A DNA stretch of 64,000 nucleotides from positions 273,601,906 to 273,665,905 of the forward strand of contig NC_057796.1 of the NCBI RefSeq assembly GCF_018294505.1, written 5' to 3'. The position numbers were made by a program, and so were the translations under genes. Below the pieces are notes generated by a model. That model did not search any database, was not told the DNA's origin, and saw only the letters and a list, made by a program, of their open reading frames with translations. Every line of letters starts with the position of its first letter. Positions within the stretch are counted from its first letter, which is position 1. Shown piece by piece: positions 35,287 through 46,928 of this stretch. The stretch comes from Triticum aestivum. Lineage: Eukaryota > Streptophyta > Magnoliopsida > Poales > Poaceae.

Positions 35287-36822
35287 TGATAACCCACAAG
35301 TATAGGGGATAAATTGTAGCCTCTTTCGATAAGCAAGAGTGTCGAACCCAACGAGGAGCTAAAGGTAGACCAAATATTCCCTCAAGTTCTATCGACCACC
35401 GATACAACTCTACGCACGCTTAACGTTCGCTTTACCTAGAACAAGTATGAAACTAGAAGTACTTTGTAGGTGTTTTTGCATAGGTTTGCAAGAATATAAA
35501 GAGCACGTAAATAAAAACTAGGAGCTGTTTAGGTAAACAAGCAATAAAGTTAGTGTAGTGAGTGTAGAAAAGTGGTGGTAGGAGTTGCGAAATTGTCCCT
35601 AAGCAATTGACTACTTTACTAGACCGATAGCGAGTTTTATGTGGGAGAGGCCACTGCTAGCATGTCATCCCTGACTTGGAATTCTATGCACTTATGATTG
35701 GAACTATTAGCAAGCATCTGCAACTACTAACGTTCATTAAGGTAAAACCCAATCATAGCATTAAGATATATTGGTCCCCCTTCAATCCCGTATGCATCAA
35801 TTTCTATGCTAGGTTGAAGCTTCTGTCACTCTTGCCCTCCAATACATAGTCCTATCAACATACAACTAACCCTATGGTGTGATCCACGCGCGCGCTCATA
35901 TGGTGGGCACCAAAGGACAGCAACATAACCACAATAAAATTAAACCAATCATAGCAATTCATCAATTACCGATAGGACAACGAAAATCTACTTAGACATC
36001 ATAGGATGGCAACACATCATTGGATAATTATATGAAGCATAATGCACCATGTTCTAGTAGAGGGTACATCGGGTTGCGGGAGAGTGGACCGCTATAGATA
36101 GATGGGGGAAGGTGATGAAGATGTTGGTGAAGATGACAGAGGTGTTGGTGTAGATCGCGGTGATGATGATGGCCCCGGCGGCGTTCCGGCGCCACCGGGA
36201 GAGAGGGGGGAGGGCCCCCCTCTTCTTCTTCTTCTTCTTCCTTGACCTTCCCCCTAGATGAGAGAAGGGTTTACCCCCTGGTCCAAGGCTTCCATGGCGG
36301 CGGAGGGGCGAGAGCCCCTCCGAGATTGGATCTGTCTCTCTGTCTCTCTCTGTTTCTGCATTCCCAGATTATGCCCTTTCACCGTTTCTTATATTCCCGG
36401 AGATTCGTAACTCCGATTGGGCTGAAATTTGGACACAATTTTTATCCAGATATTGGCTTTCTTGCAGCGAAAGAAGGGTACCAACCGCCTTACAGAGTGG
36501 ACACGAGGGCCCAGGGTGCGCCTAACCCCCTGGGGCGTGCCTCTCACCCTCGTGGGCCCCTCGGGCATCGTCTCGCGTTGATTCCCTTCCCAAAATTCAC
36601 ATATATTCCAAAAAAATCTCTGTTAGTTTTTATCCCGTTTGGACTCTGTTTGATATGGATTTTCTGCGAAACAAAAAACATGCAACAAACAGGAACTGGC
36701 ACTGGGCACTTGATCAATATGTTAGTCCCAAAAATAGTATAAAATGTTGCCAAAAGTATGTAAAAGTTGTAGAATATTGGCATGGAACAATCAAAAATTA
36801 TAGATACGATGGAGACGTATCA
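35287..36822 (-). repeat. Element C 5' LTR (element sense)
   Basis: 1,536 bp, uninterrupted. Contains a (CTT)n run at 36225-36241. The element's PBS lies immediately to the left. Open frames inside it (such as 36242-36742) have parallel copies in the other LTR and are non-coding. Confidence 0.9.
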
Positions 36823-38795
36823 GGGAACAACCTCAGGAGGTGTGTTCTTGGGCTGGTGGGTGTGAGGTTGGTCTGAATGATCCATCCCCTTCTATGCTGG
36901 TGGCTAGGTCCTATTTATAGTGGCCTTGGTCCTCTTCCCAAATGAAGGCGGGAAGGGATCCCACAACTGCCAAATTGGAAGGGAGACAACTACTACATTT
37001 TATCCTGACAAAAGTAGTCTTCACCTGCAAAAGCCTCTGGCCGTGACACTGCAGTGGGCTCGGTCATGACCTACGTCCTTCCTTCCTGGCGGTCTTGGTC
37101 TTGTTGCACGGGAATGGAAACCTTTGGCTGATTCCTCGGGACTCTGTGCCTGTGCTTGCCTCTTTAGCACCAAATAGGAAACTGTTGCACTGCGCCCGCT
37201 GGCACCTACCTGGCCTTAGTTGTCATGGCTCACGTCATCCGAACCTCACGAGGTGAGGCTTGCATAGGAATCTCCGCTCCTCAGGAGCCAGCCTGAGGGG
37301 GCCGCTCCTTTCGGAGGCCTTGGTGTCGTCCGCCTCGCGAGGCTTGGCCCCTCGTGAGGGTCTTGAGTTTTGATGCTGACACTGGGCCGTACCAGGCCTT
37401 TGACGAAACCACGCTGTGGGCCGCAGGCAGGAAAGTCTGGGTACCCCCGTTCCCAGAATGCCGACAATAACCCCTTGTACAAAGCCAGGCGCAGACCCTG
37501 AGCAACAGAGAAATAAATGAAGAGCTGGGGGCCCCTGACAAGTTGCATGCATGCATAAGCATATCATGAGCATCACATGTTCATATAGATAAGATCGCAT
37601 TCGACATCATTTCATCTGCATAAACTGCACGCTCTTGTCGTGGACTCAGTCCCCAAGAGGAGATGAGAAGATGAGCCTACACTGCGGTCTCTGGCAAGCC
37701 AAACAAACAATTTCTTTCTTCTATCCATACGTGTCCAGTATGTAAAAATTTATGCATGGGAAGACCCTGCTACCCTTTGAAACTTAGGTGCTCCCACCAT
37801 TCGACACGAACGCTACTTCGGTCAGGGTGGTCGCAGTGGCCTCTGATGGAAAAGGGCTGGCAGGGGCTGGTCCCTCTTCTCAATTTGTGCCCGGCAGGCC
37901 TAACTCCCCGGCAACAAATAGAGGGTACTGGCAGGATAGCCTGCCGGGGAGAACTCGTTTGCTTAAAAACATAGAGGCATCCCACCTCTGCATGGACATA
38001 TACATGCACGAGTCCCCGGCAAGGTTTATCTTTTTCATTAATATGCTGATTAAGGAAGTACAGACCTTACAAGACACAAACATGGATACAATAGATTACA
38101 TTATTTGAACTAAAATTTGGCAAGTGCCTACAGATTTAAGATTGAAAAAAGATAAGTGCCCCGTACACTCCTCTCCCTGTCCCTCTTATCCCATGTATTG
38201 CGATGGGAAGAGAAGGAGGGCAGGAGGAGTACCCGAGCAGATGCCGCCCCGATCTCATCAAGGCCTGCCGGGCGCAGCCTAACAAGATCGGGAGTGGCGA
38301 GGCTGCGAAGGAGGAGGGAAGGAACAGCAGCTCGGCGGTGCCCTGGTCACCACCTCCAGGACCAGCAAGAGGCCCCAACACAAGCACCGGCAGGAGGAGC
38401 TGCCGAAGCTCAGCTGGAAGACTGCTGGAGAAGGCGAAGGCACCAAGAGAGCGGCCTCTTCCCCGACAACCAAGAGTTCGGTGATGATGGTGCCGGGGAG
38501 GGGGGGAGAACGGAAAGACGAGGCGGCAGGACGGCAGTAGGAGGCGAAGGCATCGATGCCATCGTACTCCGACTTGGCGCCCTGCCACCCTCCTTCTCCG
38601 TCTCCCCTAGCTTCATCTTCATCAACACCGTTCCAGAGAAACGTCGGCCTCTTAGACCAGCACCTCCTCCAAGGAGACAGCGGACGACCGCAACGGCTAG
38701 GGCACTCGAGGTGCACATCTCCCCACCTTGGCGAGTAGGAAGGCACCCTTTTTTTAGCATCGGCCCCGTTTTCGCTAGAAGGAGCAGTGCTGGGA

Positions 38796-39053
38796 TTACC
38801 AACAACCCCGAGCCCTACATCCCAGACGGGCATGCAGAGGCTCCAAGAACCTGTTCATCAGGCCGACGAGCTGAAGTGGCTGACGGCAGGACACCACGCT
38901 CCCTAGACGGCCAGCCGAAGCAGGGGAGACAAACATTTTGCCTGAAAGGGAAAGCCTGATATCTCCTGCACCCCGAATGGCTCGCCCGCCGTGGGGCCTT
39001 TGGACCTGGACCAGACCCACTCCCCAAGCATCAGCACGAGCATTTGCCATCAT
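38796..39053 (-). CDS. Possible antisense ORF of element B
   Basis: The ATG at 39053 on the minus strand opens an 85-codon frame starting MMANARADAWGVGLVQVQ and ending at 38796. It lies about 125 bp downstream of a minus-strand TATA box, with a C/T-rich leader between. The arrangement (own TATA, antisense, between pol and 3' LTR) resembles the antisense units of E and G, but no Transposase_28 similarity or other domain is visible. Further exons may follow: minus-strand frames at 38279-38833 and 38136-38588 are open but low-complexity. It may be a chance frame. Confidence 0.3.
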   Translation of the reverse strand: MMANARADAWGVGLVQVQRPHGGRAIRGAGDIRLSLSGKMFVSPASAGRLGSVVSCRQPLQLVGLMNRFLEPLHARLGCRARGCW

Positions 39054-39176
39054 CAGCTCTGAGCTAGGGCCCGGGGCCTGGCCTCGGGCTCTCCCTTTGA
39101 GCATACCCAGAAGAAAGCAGGAAATGGAGGAAGAGAGGAATGTGGATGGATGCCTCCGCTCCTCTCCCACTCCTCC

Positions 39177-39184
39177 TTTTATAG
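39177..39184 (-). promoter_or_regulatory. Minus-strand TATA box in element B
   Basis: The reverse complement of 39175-39185 is CCTATAAAAGG. It faces into the element, away from the 3' LTR, upstream of the ATG at 39053. Confidence 0.45.
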
Positions 39185-39595
39185 GCGAGTTGGGGCTGGG
39201 GGCTGATTCCCCAGTGGGTAACCGCCGTCCTCCTCCACCAATCCAAGAAGACTGGACCCCTGCCTTGATGCTCTCCCACACCACGCGCCTCCATTTACCT
39301 ACCCCACTCAATGCATGCAGCATACGTGGCTAAGGATAAGGGCGTGGTGGGAAGAGTGAGTTCGCAGTTACCCGCCCGTGCGTTAAAGTCATTCACGGGC
39401 CATTATAAGAATGGCCCCACCACAATTGGCGTCGCACGGCGTGCGGGAGAACCAGAAACGGACCCAAGGTCGAGTTAATGAAGAAGCAAAGAAAATCTCA
39501 AAGGGCGGAGCCACCCTCGTGCTCCTGCCTATGCACTGGTTAGGGCCTGCCCCAAGGATGCTCGGCAGCGCGTTCGTGCCAGGCCCAGGGGCTCC

Positions 39596-40503
39596 TTTCA
39601 GTGCAACAAACCCTAGGTCTGTTGCCCAGACTATGCACAGACCCAATGACAAGATCACATAACAAAGATCAGGCCGAGCACGAGGGATCAAATTCTTTGA
39701 AGGATCCAAGTACAGATCAAGAGAAGCAAGATGATCTAGAGAAGCAAGATATCACTAAGGGAAGAACCTCCCTTGCCGGGTAGGCGAGCCTGGCAAAGGT
39801 AAGGTTTGCCCCGAAAGCAAGCTTCCAGATCGTCCCGGCAGGCCTGCCGGGGCTTGCGGAGGCAAGCCACCCCACCGCTCCACCTCACAAGCGACGCAAG
39901 TCATTAATCAGTGCGGTGTCAAGCCCCGAAGTGACTAAGTGGCTGCTTCTTGCCACATGGCAGCCACTTCCTACAGCAAACACCTCCATATGACAGCCGT
40001 CTTGAGACGTGTCAAGCGAGCAGGCACGAAGCTGGCAAAACAGCCCGGCAAGGGTTGCCGGGCACGTGGTGATGTGACACTCGACGACGCATATAATGCG
40101 CTCTGTCAGCCTGCAGAATTAGCTATGATAGCACCGTTTGCTATCTAATCAGTGTGTAAAAACTGATTTGCCACTGTGGTGACCCCTTGATCTATAAAAG
40201 GAGGCCCATGGCAACCGTAGAAAGGATTCAGACCCTTTCACATTCATATGCGCGTAGCCACTCTCGCCCCGAGGCAACCTTGCCGGGCAAGTGTGCTGCG
40301 TTCCACCACCATTATCCACCATCAATCCACCAAAGCAGGAGTAGGGTTTTACACCTCGCGGCAGCCCGAACCTGGGTAAAACTGCCCGTGTGATCTCTAC
40401 CGCGCTGTGTGACGCTTCTCCGCTCTTTGTGCAACGTGCACATCCCCCCACCGAACCAAAAAGGGGTTCATGGCCCCATAGGTGGCCATGGTTTTCCACG
40501 ACA
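39596..40503 (+). repeat. Element B 3' LTR
   Basis: 908 bp, from TTTCAGTGCAAC to CCACGACA, followed by the GATAC duplication. Matches 10799-11707 along its whole length with many substitutions. Confidence 0.9.
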
Positions 40504-42401
40504 GATACCATCAAGGTCTGGCAAAAAGAGTGGTTCTATATCACCGAACCACGCTGCACGGGCTGGGCAGCGGCCACCAAATTTAGATCCGGGCCTCCCA
40601 CGGGGCTAACCTCGTGGACCAAGAAGAGCCCCGATGGGGGGTCGTCCACGAAGGTGGAGTTGCTGCACAAACGCATCTCCAGTATGATAAAGGCGAATGC
40701 CAAGCTGACCAACATGGTCCAGGTAATGCTCTGCTGCCGCCTCCTACCTTGCCAACAACGGGCCACCCCAATGTGGTCCTACAAACCCTAAGACCCAGCC
40801 ACCGTGGTCCGCTTCGATGGCACCACCCACGACAAGCTGTGGAAGGTGTCGTTCAAGCCCTAAAATGAGTGACCGGTCAAGCAGGAAGACATCGGCCTTG
40901 ATATCGCACACCCTCCTTGGGAGGTAATGAAGTCTTATTCTTTATGTTCGGATTTTTGCTTTTAACAAGGAACTTGACTCCTTTTTTCCTGCATTCGCAG
41001 AGTTGATTGGAAAAAGCCGTGAAGATCAACTATCCGGCCCCGCTGCCCGAGGGCCCCATGTCGGCCGTGCTGGAGGAAATGCTAACCATGGCGCCATACA
41101 AGGCGTCGGAGAAGAAAGAGAAGAAGAAAATAGAGATGAGGGAGGCCTAAGAGGGCCTCCGCCCAAGGGGCATCCGGACACCAAGTCTGGGGAAACCCAA
41201 GCCCCCTTCACTTACAGGGGGAGTAGGAAGAGGATGGGGAGGAGAGCGACTCCTTCCGAACTAGGAAGAGGGCAGCGTCGGACAACGCCGAGGAGGAACA
41301 ACCTCCTCACGCCCCGAAGAAGCAGCGCATGGCCAAGTTGGTCCTGTCCGATGACAGCTCGGACTCCGCCGAGGAGTTTGAGGCTTCCAAAGAGGTTCCT
41401 CAAAGGAACCCAGGGTCAAGCCCCCTGCCCAAAGGTATGAATCCGAAGACTCTTCGGGCATTTTTCCCTAAGGCTTATTACTAATTATTCGCATGTCTTT
41501 CATATCGCAACCCGCCGCATGACCTCCCCACTAATCAGGTCTCAGAGGAGAACTCTCCGCTAGCCGAGCTAGTGGAGAGTGGGATCGCGTCACCCTCTAC
41601 ACCTCCTCCGGTCATCGAGGGGACCGGGGAGGTGATGTCTCGGAAGACCCCTCCCGGCCCGAACATGGATGGCGGGGGTGATGACATCATGGCCGAGGTT
41701 AACACCTTGGTCACCGAAGACCAGGAGGGGGGATCCCTCCTGGTGAACAAAGAGGGGGAGCTCGGTTAATCTGAGCCCAACCCGAAGATGGTTCAGGAGA
41801 CCCCGAGGCCCCCGGAGTCGTCCATCCCACCCTCCACTGAAGGGGGAGCCAGGGCCCCACCACCAGCGCCAACCACCAGAGAGTGGGTCGCGGCTGGGTG
41901 GCCGGACGTGATGGAGGAGGCTTTGAATAGATCCTCTATCATTGCAGAACACTGCGACCTGATGGGCATGGTTTTACAAAGTATTCGGTCCGTTAACAAC
42001 GGACTAAAGGAAGCTTTTCGCGGCCTCCTGACAGGCTTCAAGGTAAGCCATGCAATGTTCTTTTTATAAAGAGAATTTCTTAAGCAAGGTCGTGGAATCC
42101 TCATATATAGCAGCCCCCGAGCCCTGGGTGAGTTTGAAAAACTCAAACAGGGATCGAATAGCCAAATAATACCTATGATAGCAAAAATTTAATCGTAGCC
42201 CCCGAGGCTCTGTACGGAGTAGAAAACCTGGAGAGGATCGAAAATCATTAAATCAGGAGTTTTAAATTATGTAAACTATTTTGCAGGCCTCATCTTCGGC
42301 GGCGGCTGCTAACGCCACGGAGCTGGCCGAGATGAATTGGAAGGTCAAGAGCTCCGATCAGGAGCTCGACCTTCTTAACCAGTGGTTCGATGAAACGCAA
42401 G
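40504..42401 (+). pseudogene. E antisense ORF, part 2: middle exons
   Basis: Continues exactly where 10798 broke off: IKVWQKEWFYITEPRCTGW and SGPPTGLTSW, then LLHKRISSMIKANAKLTNMV, up to DIGLDIAHPPWE. Likely introns follow, each with GT...AG ends: about 40920-41000 (acceptor GCATTCGCAG), 41435-41538 (GTATGA to TAATCAG) and 42043-42286 (GTAAGC to TTTGCAG). Exon 41001-41434 encodes INYPAPLPEGPMSAVLEEML and a Lys/Glu-rich tract. Exon 42287-42401 ends at a GTTAGT donor. Stops such as TAA within KP*DPAT (about 40790) show decay. The Angela-type element interrupts the next intron. Confidence 0.65.
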
Positions 42402-42458
42402 GTTAGTCCGGACTAGACTTTTAGTAGTTCGGTTTTCCTTGTCAAGCGAGGTATCCGA

Positions 42459-44202
42459 TGTTGGGGATCGTAGCAGAAATTTAAAATTTTCTACGCATCA
42501 CCAAGATCAATCTATGGAGTAATCTAGCAACGAGGGGAAGGAGAGTGCACCTACATACCCTTGTAGATCGCTAGGCGGAAGCGTTGCAAGAACGCGGATG
42601 AGGTAGTCGTGCTCGTGGCGATTCAGATCGCGGTCGATTCCGATCTAAGCGCCGAACAACGGCGCCTCCGCGTTCAACACACGTGCAGCCCGGTGACGTC
42701 TCCCATGCCTTGATCCAGCAAGGAGAGAGGGAGAGGTTGGGGAAGACTCCGTCCAGCAGCAGCACGACGGCGTGGTGGTGGTGGAGGAGCATGGCACTCC
42801 AGCAGGGCTTCGCCAAGCACCGCAAGAGACGAGGAGGGAGAGGGGTAGGGCTGCGCCAAGAGGGAGAAAGACTCGTGTGTTAGGAAGCCCCAAAACCTCC
42901 ACTATATAAAGTGGCAAGGGGGAGGGGAGGCGCCCTAGGGTTTCCCCTAGGGGGGGCGGAGGCCAGGGCAGATGGGATCTCCCCCTTGGGTGACTTGGCC
43001 CCCAAGCCAGGAGGTGGGAACCCTAGATGGGGCGCCCCAAACCCCCTGGTCACGTGGGAATAGGTGAGGGGGGCACACAGCCCCTTAGTGGGCTGGTTTT
43101 GCCCCCTTCCCTTGGCCCATGAAGCCCCCCAACAATTGCCGGGGCTCCCGACACACCTTTCGGTCATGCTGGTCATCACCCGGTACCTCCGGAACACTTC
43201 CGGACTCCAAAACCCTTCGTCCAATATATCAATCTTCACCTTCGGACCATTCCGGAACTCCTCGTGACATCCGGGATCTCATCCGGGACTCCGAACAACA
43301 TTCGGTAACCGCGTACATACTTTCCCTATAACCCTAGCGTCATCAAACCTGAAGTGTGTAGACCCTACGGGCTCGGGAATCATGCAGACACGACCGAGAC
43401 ATCTCTCCGGTCAATAACCAACAGCGGGATCTGGATACCCATGTTGGCTCCCACATGTTCCACGATGATCTTATCGGATGAACCACGATGTCGAGGATTC
43501 AGTCAATCCCGTATACAATTCCCTTTGTCTACCGGTATAGTACTTGCCCCAGATTCGATCGTCGGTATCCCGATACCTTGTTCAATCTCGTCACCGACAA
43601 GTCTCTTAACTCGTTCCGTAAGACAACATCCCGTGATCAACTCCTTGGTCACATTGTGCACATTATGATGATGTCCTACCGAGTGGGCCCAGAGATACCT
43701 CTCCGTTTACACGGAGTGACAAATCCCAGTCTCGATTCGTGCCAACCCAACAGACACTTTCGGAGATACCCATAGTGCACCTTTATAGCCATCCAGTTAC
43801 GTTGTGACATTTGGTACACCCAAAGCATTCCTACGGTATCCGGGAGTTGCACAATCTCATGGTCTAAGGAAATGATACTTGACATTAGAAAAGCTTTAGC
43901 AGACAAACTATACGATCTTGTGCTAGGCTTAGGATTGGGTCTTGTCCATCACATCATTCTCCTAATGATGTGATCCCATTATCAACGACATCTAATGTCC
44001 ATGGTCAGGAAACCGTAACCATCTATTGATCAACGAGCTAGTCAACTAGAGGCTCACTAGGGACATGGTGTTGTCTATGTATCCACACATGTATCTAAGT
44101 TTCCTATCAATAAAATTATAGCATGGATAATAAACGATTATCATGAACAAGGAAATATAATAATAACCAATTTATTATTGCCTCTAGGGCATATTTCCAA
44201 CA
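42459..44202 (-). repeat. Angela-type 3' LTR (element sense)
   Basis: 1,744 bp. Plus-strand edges are TGTTGGGGATCGTAGC and TTTCCAACA. Bordered on the right by the reverse-complemented polypurine tract GTCTCCCACTTG. Confidence 0.95.
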
Positions 44203-44559
44203 GTCTCCCACTTGCACTAGAGTCAATAATCCAGTTCACATCGCTATGTGATTAACACTCATAGGTCACATCGCCATGTGACTAACACCCAAGAGTTTAC
44301 TAGAGTCAATAATCTAGTTCACATCATTATGTGATTAACACTCATTGAGTTCTGGGTTTGATCATTTTATGCTTGTGAGAGAGGTTATAGTCAACGGGTC
44401 TGCAACAATCAGATCCGCATGTACTTCGCAAAACTTTATGTCATATCATAGATGCTGCTACCACGTTCCACTTGGAGCTATTCCAAATGGTTGCTCCATT
44501 ATACATATTCGGTTTTAAAGCTTGCATCGACGTAACTCTTAACGTCAAAATCTATATCA

Positions 44560-46926
44560 CCTACATAACCGAGAAATATTTCCTTATTCCTCTAAGGATA
44601 ATTTTGACCACTGTCCAGTGATCCACTCCTGGATCACCTTTGTACCCTCTTGCCAGACATGTGGCAAGGCACAAATCAGGTGCGGTACTCAGCATGGCAT
44701 ACCGTATAGAGCCTATGACAAAAGCATAGGGGACGACCTTCGTCCTTCCTCTTTCTTCTGCTGTGGTCAAGCTTTGAGTGCTACTCAACTTCACACCTTA
44801 CAACTCAGGTAAGAATCCCTTCTTTGACTGATCTATTTTGAACTCCTTCAAAATCATGTCAAGGTGTGCGTTCTTTGAAAGTATCATTGGGCGTCTTGAT
44901 CTATCTCTATAGATCTTGATGTCCATTATGTAAGCAGCTTTATCCAGGTCTTCCTTTGAAAATCACTCTTCAAACAACCGTTTATGCTTTCCAGAAATTC
45001 CACATTATTTCGGATCAACAATATGTCATCCACATATACTTATCAGAAATGTTGTAGTGCTCCCACTCACTTTCTTGTAAATACAAGTTTCTAGCAAACA
45101 CTGTATAAACCTAAAAGCTTTGATCACTCCATCAAAGCATATATTCCGACTCCGAGATGCTTGCTCTAGTGCATAGATGGATCACTGGAGCTAGCATACC
45201 TTTTTGCATCCTTAGGATCGGCAAAACCTTCTGGTTGTATCATATTCAACCTTTCCTCACGAAAACTGGTAAGGAAACCTTGTTTTGACATCCATCTGCC
45301 ACATCGAAAAATGCAGCTAATGCTAACATGATTCCGACGGACTTAAGCATCGCTACGGGTGAGAAAATCTCATCGTAGTCAACTCCTTGAACTTGTGAGA
45401 AGACTCTTTGCCACAAGTCGAGCTTTATAGACGGTAACATTACCGTCCACGTCCGTCTTCTTCTTAAAGATCCATTTATCTCAATGGCTTGCCGATCATC
45501 GGGCAAGTCCACCAAAGTTCATATGGATCCTATCTCAGATTTCATGGCTTCTAACCATTTGTCAGAATACGGGCCCACCATCGCTTCTCCATAGCTCATA
45601 GGTTCATTGTTGTCTAACAACATGATATCTAAGACAGGATTACCGTACCACTCAGGAGGAGTACATATCCTTGTCGACCTACGAGGTTCGATAGCAACTT
45701 GATCCGAAGCTTCATGATCACTATCACTAACTTCCTCTTCAACAGACGTAGGCGCCACAGAAACATCTTTCTGTGTTGCACCACTTTCCGGTTGAAGTAG
45801 AGGTTTAACAACCTCATCAAGTTCTATCTTCCTCGCACTCAATTCTTTCGAGAGAAACTCCTTCTCGAGAAAGGACCCGTTCTTAGCGACAAACAATTTG
45901 CCCTCGGATCTGAGATAGAAGGTATACCCAACTGTCACCTTTGGGTGTCCTATGAAGATGTGTTTGTCCGCTTTGGGTTCGAGCTTCTTCAGCTGAAGCC
46001 TTAAGCATCGCTGCCCCAAACATTAAGAAACGACAACTTTGGTTTCTTGCCAAACCAATGTTCATATGACGTCGTCTCAACGGACTTAGATGGTGCCCTA
46101 TCTAAAGTGAATGCAGCTATCTCTAACGCATAACCTCAAAATGATAGCGGTAGATCGGTAAGAGACATCATAGATCGCACCATATCTCATAAGGTTCGAT
46201 TACGACGTCCGGACACACCATTATGCTGTGGTTCTCCAAGTGGCTTCAACTGTGAAACAATTCCACAATGTCTTAAGTGATTGCCAAACTCATAACTCAG
46301 AAATTCTCCATCAATCAGATCGTATGAATTTGATCTTCTTGTTATGATGGTTCTTAACTTCACTCTGAAATTGCTTGAACTTTTCCAAACGTTTCAGACT
46401 TGTGCTTCATTAAGTAAATATACCCATATCTACTCAAATCGTCAGTGAAGATGAGAAAATAGCGATATCCACCGCACGCCTCAATTCTCATTGGATCACA
46501 CACATCGGCATGTATGATTTCCAACAAGTCACTTGCCCGTTTCATTGTACCTGAAAACGGGGTCTTAGTCATCCTGCCCATGAGGCATGGCTCGCATGTG
46601 TCAAGCGATTCAAAATCAAGTGACTCCAAACATCCATCGGCATGGAGTTTCTTCATGCATCTTACGCCAATATGACCTAAGCGGCAGTGCCACAAGAAAG
46701 TGGTACTATCATTATTAACTCTACATCTTTTGGCATGAACATGTGTATTACCACGGCCGAGATTCAATGAACCATTCACATAGGGTGCGTGACCATGAAA
46801 GGTATTATTCATGTAAACAGAATAACCATTATTCTCTAACTTAAATGAATAACCGTATTGCAATGAACATGATCTAATCATATTCATGCTCAACGTAGAC
46901 ACCTGATAACATTTATCTAGGTTCAA
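44560..46926 (-). pseudogene. Angela-type pol: integrase, RT and RNase H remains
   Basis: On the minus strand, 46926-46360 holds the integrase zinc finger (LWHCRLGHIGVRCMKKL ... CEPCLMG) and the start of the catalytic core (HADVCDP, then FTDDLSRYGYIYLM). 46019-45519 covers the core end and linker (KADKHIFIGHPK, RRSTRICTPPEWYG). 45515-45246 is the start of RT (QVQGVDYDEIFSPVAMLKSV). The catalytic YVDD box is intact at 45036-45025. 44794-44561 is the RT-RNase H region (YAFVIGSIRYAMLSTAPD, VDHWTVVKIILRG). Integrase before RT is the copia order. Frameshifts and stops separate all pieces, so no enzyme could be made. Confidence 0.9.
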
Positions 46927-46928
46927 TA

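Larger units (their letters stand above)
25079..36822 (-). mobile_element. Element C: non-autonomous gypsy-like LTR retrotransposon, minus orientation
   Basis: LTRs at 25079-30827 (split by solo LTR F) and 35287-36822. The flanking 5-mers GCGAA and GGGAA differ at one base. The reverse complement of 30828-30841 (AAGCTTGGGGATGC) is a polypurine tract next to the left LTR. The reverse complement just left of 35287 reads CTGGCGTCGTTGCCGGGGAG, a primer-binding-site region. Both place the element on the minus strand. The internal 4.46 kb holds only one Gag-like ORF and no protease, RT or integrase, so it must have moved with enzymes from a partner. The LTRs differ by about 4-5 % in the first 290 bp by eye. 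Confidence 0.85.
24844..37540 (+). mobile_element. D: probable solo LTR, split by element C
   Basis: The two parts are 24844-25078 and 36823-37540, about 950 bp together. They begin TGTCGGATTTCAGG and end GGGGCCCCTGACA, and read continuously (…GAACTAGTACAGTGGCGAA + CAACCTCAGGAGG…) when element C is removed. A TATA-like TCCTATTTATAG occurs at about 36909-36920. No coding sequence of its own. The flanks do not form a perfect 5-bp duplication (GTAAC on the left, AGTTG on the right; AGTTGCATG appears on both sides nearby), so boundaries are less certain than for the other elements. Confidence 0.55.
37541..39595. other. Element B 3' internal region
   Basis: Lies between pol plus insertion D and the 3' LTR. 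It is GC-rich from 38200 to 39330 with repeated CCTGCCGGGG-type words. It ends CAGGCCCAGGGGCTCC, a polypurine-rich tract directly before the 3' LTR. The minus strand holds a TATA box and a short ORF described separately. Confidence 0.5.
10799..40503 (+). mobile_element. Element B: Ty3/gypsy retrotransposon with nested insertions
   Basis: LTRs at 10799-11707 and 39596-40503 enclose PBS, gag, protease, RT, RNase H and integrase in gypsy order on the plus strand. The 5-bp TSD GATAC (10794-10798 and 40504-40508) is perfect. B sits inside the antisense ORF of element E. Within it are a mosaic gypsy element (13281-20217) and, downstream of pol, a probable solo LTR carrying two further elements (24844-37540). 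Without these, B is about 10 kb. The LTRs differ at about 9-10 % over the first 340 bp by eye, making B the oldest datable insertion here. The coding region has many stops and frameshifts. Confidence 0.9.

Noticed and set aside
38156..38959. 267-codon plus-strand open frame
   Set aside because: GC-rich 3' non-coding region of element B, no motif; minus-strand frames of similar length overlap it.
42571..42917. Pairs of 60-135-codon frames here and at 49355-49836
   Set aside because: Identical positions in the two Angela-type LTRs; LTR leader sequence, not genes.
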